From Arbacia lixula (lineage: Eukaryota > Echinodermata > Echinoidea > Arbacioida > Arbaciidae), in assembly GCA_963669155.1 (NCBI GenBank), contig OZ022594.1:3233750-3297749 (forward strand): a stretch of DNA of 64,000 nt, read 5' to 3'. Every line of letters starts with the position of its first letter. Positions within the stretch are counted from its first letter, which is position 1. The translations under genes were made by a program, and so were the position numbers. Shown here in pieces: positions 56,321 through 64,000 of this stretch. Under the pieces are notes generated by a model. The model did not search any database and had not been told where the DNA came from. It saw only the letters and a program-made list of their open reading frames with translations.

Positions 56321-57960
56321 CTGGTCAAACTCTCTGAACCAAGTCAAGAAGGTACGCCTGATTGCCCCTGACATCACACGAGATTTTTGACAAAGGGTGG
56401 CACAATCGTCTCTGGTCAAAATTGATTTAAAATTGTTTCAATCATTTGGACAGTCTTTAAATGATCCCTACATCAATGTTTGTTAGTCTCGCAGGGTTTA
56501 ATACCTTCATGATTTCATTATTGACCTTGGTGATGAGGCAGATCACTCCATGTTATTAAGTTATTCAGACTTGCTATTTCCCAGACCTTTTTTTTGTTGC
56601 CATTTTAGAGCACATATTCTGGAGTGTCGCCGCCATAGCTACAGCGACTGCACATTGACATGGACTTGCCAAGTCTGGCTTTCGGGCTGTTGGACATTTC
56701 TGATCCGAGCTAACAAACAGAGTCTAGTACTCTGAGACTAGTACTCTCCTCTCATTTTCGCTTAAATTAGTCCCATTCTCTTAGGGAAGCTTGAGAAGAA
56801 ATCGAGAATGATTAGTTTATAGCATACTTTGTTTAAGAAATACCCAACAGTCTTAATCAGGCTAGTACGGGCAATTAGTTTGTAATATAATACACGACGG
56901 ACAGTAGTCTTTCTGATTGGCTTGTGTTCGCGATTCTGATATTAGAGACAGATATTCAGTAATAATATCCAATAATGGTGCCAATATTCACTTCCACGAC
57001 ATGACAGCATGGTAGTTGCTTTGTGTGCTAACGAAAGAATTCATTATCATTCAACCGTTAACCGTGATTTGAGGGAGCGTATGAATTTCATATAATTCCA
57101 CATTTACTTCATAACACAATTTCTAATTGGTATTGATCACAAACAAAATGAATGATTAACTGGGTTATTTACAATGTAAATTAACAAAGCAGCAAGTTTT
57201 ACAAACCATAGATATTGCACCAAAATTGAAAAATGACAAAGTTGAAGAGTATAATCTTGACATACTGTAGACATTGATCTTATGCCGTTTCCAGTGTCGT
57301 GTCCTGGGAGTAAACAAAGTTTCTTTTGGCGCATTGCTTAATCGAAGTAGATGCAGCTCGTCAAGGTCTGTTAACCAGTTTGAATATACGTTCAGTATTC
57401 TGGGGGCATGTCCACAAAAACTACATCCCGTGGGTTATTTGTATAAAAAGGAACCACCCGTCCAAATGTGGAAGGGAACTCAAATAATGATAACAAAAAC
57501 ATGTTGCTCGTCTGAAGTCCCTGACAGATGAACATTATGGAGGGGAAGGGTAAAATTTTATTTTGTAGACATTCTGTATCATATTTCGGGGTAGGTAAAT
57601 TGTAGAATATAGGGTGCTAAGTATAACAACAACAGGCATGTAATTTCTATCCCAGAACATACACGAAAACGGTTATAAAACAGCTTAAATGTCTACAAAT
57701 ACATTGTCGGTTCCAATTACAACTGGTGCTATGTTGTAGCGTTGGATGTAAAAGACATTGGCAGTTACCAAGTTAGATCAGAGATCATTAAATTAAGCAA
57801 ACACTTCGATTAGCTGTCTTTTTGAACACCGGATATATTCGATCCATCCGAGGTGAGAGTATTGTTCTGTCGTAATTCCAGTACTCAAATCAAATGATCG
57901 TGTGTCTTATCCAACTTGAAGTGATTTTCTCTTTCTTTTCCTTGTGATATTTCAGATGAA
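56320..57960. repeat. Composite repeat, diverged copy with decayed RT
   Basis: It parallels 42.26-43.9 kb in order: GGTACGCCTGATTGCCC, GGTGGCACAATCG, CATCAATGTTTGTTAGTCT, GTGTCGCCGCCATAGCTACAGCGACT, AGGTCTGTTAACCAGT and GACAGATGAACATTATG. Identity is about 75-80 percent, making this the oldest full-length copy visible. Frames are destroyed. Confidence 0.78.
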
Positions 57961-57999
57961 TTTGAAGCTTACGTGAGTGTATATTTAAAGTTGTATTAT

Positions 58000-59540
58000 A
58001 AGATTTATGTTTTCCCTTCTTTTTAGTTTGATTTGTACTTCCGTTATCACGGAATTCAATTCAATTTGAATTTGAATTTTATTCAATTATTGGCTCAGTA
58101 AGGTGAAGTTAGTTGGTATAACGAGAAGTAATCTACATGTTTTCAGGGAGAGTTTTACATACATATGGAATATATACTGCCAACTTAAATACACGATAAA
58201 TCATTGTAGGATTACAATTTGCCATTTCTGACAAATAATTCTGACGTCTTTTTAGAAGACAATTGTACTGTGCAGTTCGATGCATGGCCTAAGTAATTTA
58301 TTTATAAAATTACATATTGAATGTGGAACAACTTTGACAAACGTGTTCAGCATTTATTGCATACTCACTTTAAACCAAATAACAATAACAATAAAAACAG
58401 TAATAATGTAAATGTGGTTTAGCATGTACACACCCCAGGAATTTTCTATGACATGTACACCTACTCTTTAATCACAATAATTCCCAAATTCCATCAAGTA
58501 GCAATAGTAATGATAATGATGATGAGATGATTGGTCCGTCACTAAATCAACCAGACTGTTGTTTTTTTTGTCTATTTTCATTCACCTTTTAGCATTATTG
58601 TTATACCCATTATGATAAAAGCAGTACTATCAGGTTAATGATAATATTCATTGTTTGTGGAGAGAGATGTGAATATGTGTCTGGTAATAGGAATGCCAGG
58701 CAAACTCATTCTCTACGGTATTTCTGCTTTTTACTGGTGAACAAATACAGACATCACCAATTAAAAGTTAAAGGGAAAGTCCACCCTGAAGTTAAATTGG
58801 TTTGATTATTACCAAAAGACATATCATTGAATGTTTGCTAACAATCCCTCAAAGGATACGAACATTGTTTTGTGACGTCGTCTGCTCGAAATGACATCAC
58901 ATAATCAAGTATTTGAAAACGTATTGTTTTTTTGGTAAAGCCTTCACTTATTTGTTTATTTCGTGTTCTACTTTAAAAAAAAAGAGAGGAATGAACTTGG
59001 GGATTGATTTTTTCCTCAATACAATCTGATGTAGATGTCTGTTACATTTCCTGTTCAAATGTTGTTTTCCTCAAGCACGCTGAAATTGAATGTTAGTTGA
59101 GATAAATCACGTGTTCGCACCTCGTGTAAAAACCATGCCAGCTCTCCGCTGTGGACATCATTTATCATTTTATAACAGTGTCATCGTTCTTGCGTCAGGA
59201 GTGTCTGACTCATGGATGTTATTTATACAGTAAATACTTTTGCTTTCTTTGAAGCATTCAGCATCTGAAGTATACGTTTACTATCAATATACATACATGT
59301 ACTCCCATATCTTCTGTGTATATTTTCTAGTTTGTAAAGTACGTTGTGACTTCCACTGTACACATATTACAAGTGTTTAAATCTATATTATTGAAAAAGA
59401 CACATCTTTAACACTGTCAAAAATAAGAAGTACAACAAAATATTACATGTTACATTCAAGAGCAAATTTACAGATAACATAAAACAGATTATAGCCCAAA
59501 CATAATTAATTTTAACCACCGGAAATCTCCCCCCATGCAC
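58000..59540. repeat. Composite repeat remnants
   Basis: Contains modules shared with 49.8-50.2 kb, with 51.1-51.5 kb, and with 36.3-36.96 kb (GTCTGTTACATTTCCTGTTC, GTGTTCGCACCTCGTG). The sequence 59220-59450 is not matched elsewhere in the window. Confidence 0.65.
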
Positions 59541-60845
59541 AATATATAATGTCTCCAGATTTTGGATGTTGGAAAGAGGGTATGATCATTCTCCTCGTTA
59601 TCTCCTATTAGCCCGACAAATAATTGTGAAGTTCCCGCCACAAAGTAGACGGACTGAGCGGTAACCCCGGGCACAGTGACTATGAGGAGCGGTTGGCTCG
59701 CTTTAACGCCCTCTTCCCATGATGACTGTGCGGAGAGGTGTGTTGTGTGCTACTATAATCTCTGAACCCATCGCTACAGGAACCTTTCAATCATGGACAA
59801 TACACCTATCGGCTTAATTCTTTCTGCGTCAGACAACATGCTGCTCTATGAGATATCAGACTTTTATTAAATGCCACTCGAAGACTTCAAGTCAATTTCC
59901 AGCTTTAACATGTAGATGTCTGAGATACTACATGGTTGGTCTTCTCTTTGTCGTTGGTATTTGCACACAATTGTGTCCTTTTGCAATGTTAAATAGTTAA
60001 AGAAGCATGAGCAGTGCAAACGAAGTGGTAGAAGCTGGTGTATCTCACTCACGAGCATGACGATTATTTTTCCCTTCCCTACATGCACATCTTTTGGATC
60101 TCTGAGGCACACATATAATTTGAGGTGGGAAGTTATGGCAGACTTTGAAAGTCGAATTAAAGTTTTCTGCAGGAAGTTTTTTTTTAGAACTATTCTACAC
60201 GTTAATAGAAATACTCCCCACTGCATGGTTCATGGTGAAACTGGTCTATATGAAATTCTAAGCCATGTCAAATACAGAATGGTTGGGTTTTGGTTAAAGA
60301 TCATTATTCAAAATGCTAGAGCCAGAATGAAAACTTTAATTCAGCATAACATTGGTTAAGTTTATGTTGAAAGGAGTATACGGTACTGGGAAGGCTAAAG
60401 AGCCCTTCAGTAACTTTAAGTAAGTTTCTAAAATGGACAATACATGAATTTAAGACCACTGGCAAGAAGATTGCTCACTATTACTCTTGAAGGCTTTTTT
60501 TGTAGGAAGTAATATTACGGAGCCGTAGATCTGGTTTTATAGAAAGTGATAATTGTTTGCGACGTGCCATTCTTGCCACCGATCAGCAAAAGGGGATTTT
60601 AAGATTTTTTTTTAATGCAACAAGGTCCTTATTTTTCACAACGCGCATTCAAACACGTAAGCATTTGAAACGATTTTTCCCCCTTGAGCTGTTTAGTTAG
60701 AAATGTCACGCTGCATGCACATCTATTGGATCTCATAGGCACAAGCGCACAGTTAGAGGTGAGAAGTTAGGGAAGACTATTCAATCCATTTGCATACCTT
60801 TACCATGGTGAAGTACCACTGTTCAATCATATTACGAAGGGACAT
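59540..60845. repeat. Composite repeat, copy 5
   Basis: GAAGTTCCCGCCACAAAGTAGACGG, GAGGAGCGGTTGGCTCGCTTTAAC and AACCTTTCAATCATGGACAATAC are almost identical to 44440-44620. GAGCAGTGCAAACGAAGTGG and a relative of the 45471 MITE (60385-60500) follow, and the copy leads into a (TAG)n array as copies 2-4 do. Confidence 0.8.
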
Positions 60846-60854
60846 ATGGTTGTA

Positions 60855-60881
60855 TGAATAATAGTAGTAAAGGTAATAGCG

Positions 60882-60924
<43 letters not shown>

Positions 60925-61039
60925 AAGTGGTAATAGTAGCTGTAATAGCAGTAATAGCAGTAGTAGTAGTAGTGGGAGTAGAAGTAGTTTTAGTAGAAGT
61001 GGTAGTAGTAGTAGTAGTAGTGGTAATTAATTGTAGTAC

Positions 61040-61081
<42 letters not shown>

Positions 61082-61422
61082 AAGTGGTTGTAGTAGAAGT
61101 AGTAGTAGAAGTAGTTGTAGTAGAAGTAGTTGTAATAGTAGTAGCAGAAGTAGTAGTAGTAGTAGTAGTAGCAGTAGTAGTAGTTGTAGTAGAAGTAGTA
61201 GTAGTAATAGTAGTAGTACAAGAAATAGTAGTAGTTGTAGTAGAAGTAGTAGTAGTAATAGTAGTAGTACAAGAAATAGTAGTAGTAGTAGTAGTAGTAA
61301 AAGAAGAAGTAATAGTAGTAGTAGTAGTAGTAGTAGTAGTAGGAGAACAAGTAGTAGTTGTAAGAGTAGTAGTAGAAGCAGTAGTAGTAGTAGTAGTATC
61401 AGTAGTAGCAGTGGTAGTATAT
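60855..61422. repeat. (TAG)n microsatellite, about 570 bp
   Basis: TAG triplets with an internal duplication of a 60-bp block (AGTAGTAGTACAAGAAATAGT at 61208 and 61263). Frames through it give poly-Ser, poly-Val or poly-Leu and are not genes. Confidence 0.95.
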
Positions 61423-62720
61423 CTGCAGTCAGCCTGGTACAAATGCAATGGCTGCGTAAAAAAAACTTCCACTTCACACTAATTGCAAATTAATCAAGTA
61501 GTATTTGATTAAATTAGTGTACGTGTTTAAACCAATGGTTTCACAGTTAGTGAATAATGATAAACACTTGCTCAGATTAATGTAATGAATGTAATTTGCA
61601 TGATTTGCAAAATTTGGCCTCTGATGAGGTGGAGAAGCGAGAGAAAATCCCCTTTTTTATGTTTTTCTTTTTTAAAAAAAATTAGGCAATGTAAATGTAA
61701 TCACACTTTAATCCGGCAAAAATGTCAATCTCAGCCTCCATTTCATTATACAATATGTCGCGCTCATGAACGGACATCGATTTTGGCACCTTCTACATAA
61801 ACAGAAGCCAAGGTACATTTCTACACGATGCATGCAAAGTCAACCAGAACTGAAATTCTGGTGTTGAAATATGATCAACAAGTCCACCCATCATCGAGGA
61901 ACAAGGCTGAAAAATGTTGCCAGACCTTTGCTGCTAAATTCCAGCTTGATAATACAAATTACACAACTCCACACGTTCATCAATCGACAATGTACGTCAA
62001 GAAAAGAAAATATTTCAGGCCCAAGGACGTCAGGAAACCTCTGCGGAACTGGCAGCCTGAAAAATTCACTCTCCTTGATGGCATTCCAGCCCAAATCCTG
62101 ACCACAGGACTGATAGTACAGTCTTTCTGATTGGCTAGTGTCCGTGATTCTTACATTAGGGACACCTCAATGTAACCGATACCCACTCCCATTACATGAC
62201 AGCATGCTAGTTTATGTGTGTGGTTCAGAAAAAAAAAATCATCATTATCCAACCGTGAACCGTGCATAGATTGAGCTTAAGGTATACAGCTAATTTTGTT
62301 TCACTTTCTACATTTAATTAAAAACACAATTGTGATCCGTACAAATTGGTTACAAACAAGAGGGATGAACAAATTGATGAATCAATTACTATGTAAAGTA
62401 AATGATTATGTAATAAGTTTCGCATGATATAATTATAAAATTTCAAATGAAAATGTCGCAAGGGCACCAAAAATAATGATAAAAACATGTTGGAAGTCTG
62501 AAATACCTGACAGGTGAGCACTGTGAAGAGTAAAAGGAACACACAACGTTTTACTTTGTGTACGTTTTTTTTTATTTTTAGGGGAAATTCAATCGTAGAA
62601 TATAGGGTGCTTCCAAAAGAGATATTTTATGAGGTGATGACATATTCACTATAAGGAAATCATGCATGCAGTGTATGTCATAGAATAAACACAAACACAA
62701 TTATGAGGGCGCAATCACAA
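61423..62720. repeat. Composite repeat, copy 5, 3' part
   Basis: 62098-62600 matches 48300-48790. The stretch 61585-62095 is not matched elsewhere in the window; its plus-strand frame from 61828 (VHQSTMYVKKRKYFRP) has no recognisable domain. Confidence 0.65.
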
Positions 62721-63240
62721 TTCGTCCTAAGTAATTGCACCCTTCACAATCTTCACATTGAGGCCAAATGCCTTTAGGTGGGGAATGTGGTGTCACTGCT
62801 CAGGTGGCATGTCGCTGATACCATCCCATCAGTGAGCCAGTACTGTCAGCAAAATGCCAACGTCGAGCCCCAGGTGGTAGTAAATAAACTCGACAACTCA
62901 GGTATTGGATCTCCTATTGGGGAAAATGCCATCTCGTCCAACGGCATCCACGACTCACCAACATGCAATTGTGGCCAGCATGGTGAGTTTTGGACCCACA
63001 CCCCCAAGACTGGCACAAAGACAGCAATGACCCTCAGTTCCCAGCAGCTCCGAAACGCCCAGTTACGGGAGCGGCTGTGGTAGAAGAGGAGTTGAAGGTG
63101 CTAAGAATCTCTGGGAAAGGGCAGGCTCCACATAGGATTTGACCATCTGCACATTCATGTGAGTTCCCTACGAAATGTACGAGCAGAGGATTGACTTTGC
63201 GAGCTAGAAAGAGAACTAGAGACCATCACATGGGACACGA
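62721..63240. other. Unassigned stretch with a 101-codon open frame
   Basis: The frame 62778-63083 (MGNVVSLLRWHVADTIPS ... SSQQLRNAQLRERLW) has fairly coding-like composition but no domain I recognise and no flanking splice signals I trust. Confidence 0.25.
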
Positions 63241-63248
63241 AGGGAATA

Positions 63249-63329
63249 TGCCCCCCCCCACCCCCCCCCCCCCCCCCCCCCTCCCACCCCCTTTCCGTGG
63301 TCGGAGGGACCGCATGCGTGTTCCAAAAA

Positions 63330-63380
<51 letters not shown>
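63249..63380. repeat. Poly-C tract followed by a run of about 45 A
   Basis: Two C runs (to 63281) and then an uninterrupted A run (63337-63379) within 130 bp. It could be a retroposed poly-A tail or an assembly weak point; no gene-derived body is visible left of it. Confidence 0.8.
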
Positions 63381-63382
<2 letters not shown>

Positions 63383-64000
63383 GTGTATTTATTTTTCACC
63401 CGGATATTTCTTTGAAAAGGAAATGTTTTTTGCTCTATCTCTTTGGACTCCTAAGAAATTTAAATTGGGGGTTATAAATTATCTTGAATATCATAAGAAA
63501 AGCGATCAAATCCCGGAATTAAATTCCTTAAATTCCTGCGAGCTTTGAAAGGTCATTCAGGATTATTTCATTTTGAAAAGTACAAACATAACCCCCCACG
63601 ATCGACTCGATAGTACGGACTTCTCGAAATCTACGAGAGAGATAACAACAGAGCGTGTACTAGTAGTTTGCGCGTGCCAGTACAGTACTATACTAGTATT
63701 ATACGGTATCGGCACGATCGTCTTGTTACTTTTAGCAAAGGTGGGGTTAGACAAGCGAGGCATAAGTCGCGGATCCTGCCAACACTGTCTGTCCTGTGTT
63801 AAGGGGTTGGAATGAGAGCTCACCTGAGATAGGTGGAGGGGGGGGGGGGGCATTGGGCAGTGTTCCGAAAAAAAAAACCCCGCGAAAAGCCCGCGAAAAG
63901 ACGGCGAAAAGCCGGCGAAAGGGAGGTTCTGAAATGTTGGCAGACCTGAGATCGGGGGGGGGGGGGGTGCTTTCAAAGGGAGGGAAGGAGCACAGGCGTA
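63381..64000. repeat. Transposon-terminus-like G-rich repeat, cut by the window end
   Basis: 63860-64000 (CCCGCGAAAAGCCCGCG, TTGGCAGACCTGAG, G runs, CACAGGCGTA) matches 48715-48815 in order, including TTTCAAAGGGA and the terminal AGGCGTA. This looks like the end of a hAT-type element. 63381-63830 is unassigned. Confidence 0.55.

Overview
This is eukaryotic, metazoan, repeat-dense, AT-rich DNA. The best guess is an echinoderm, most likely a sea urchin or close relative. The reasons are an NLR-type immune gene (Death-NACHT-LRR) that appears to carry an N-terminal 2A-type ribosome-skipping peptide, an arrangement known from sea urchin NLRs, and a very large foldback element made of short tandem repeats, like the TU elements of sea urchins. 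Amphioxus, hemichordates or other echinoderms cannot be excluded from sequence alone.

1-6 kb: a 322-bp-spaced tandem duplication, two decayed minus-strand non-LTR reverse-transcriptase fragments, a 1.6-kb hAT-like element with an 8-bp target-site duplication, and pyrimidine microsatellites. 6.1-29.9 kb, minus strand: five exons whose splice phases all agree (0/0, 2/2, 1/1, 0/0). They encode an N-terminal leader plus acidic/serine-rich region, a 2A motif, a Death domain, a NACHT NTPase and the beginning of LRRs. The join across 17.8 kb between the 2A exon and the Death exon is inferred; the other joins are local. I see no end of the gene.

The large inferred intron (10.7-28.6 kb) holds a Penelope-like retroelement (RT plus GIY-YIG endonuclease, with a hammerhead-ribozyme-like motif in its 3' region). 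A 4.5-kb palindromic foldback element has inserted into that 3' region with an 8-bp duplication. The intron also holds a one-frameshift Crypton-type tyrosine recombinase gene with its own promoter-like region, and a perfect-arm hairpin repeat. A tRNA-like gene with anticodon UCA lies between the Death and NACHT exons.

31-63 kb: no host gene recognised. It is a cluster of diverged copies of one long composite repeat. Shared modules recur in the same order, each copy carries a (TAG)n array, and the best pair is 34.67-36.65 and 42.07-44.2 kb. The modules contain decayed plus-strand RT. Nested inside are a minus-strand non-LTR element split by a 2,485-bp inverted-repeat transposon with a 9-bp target-site duplication, RTE-like endonuclease/RT fragments on both strands, a hAT MITE and other small foldback repeats. 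The NLR gene is the only likely functional host gene; the rest is a mobile-element landscape with several datable nested insertions.
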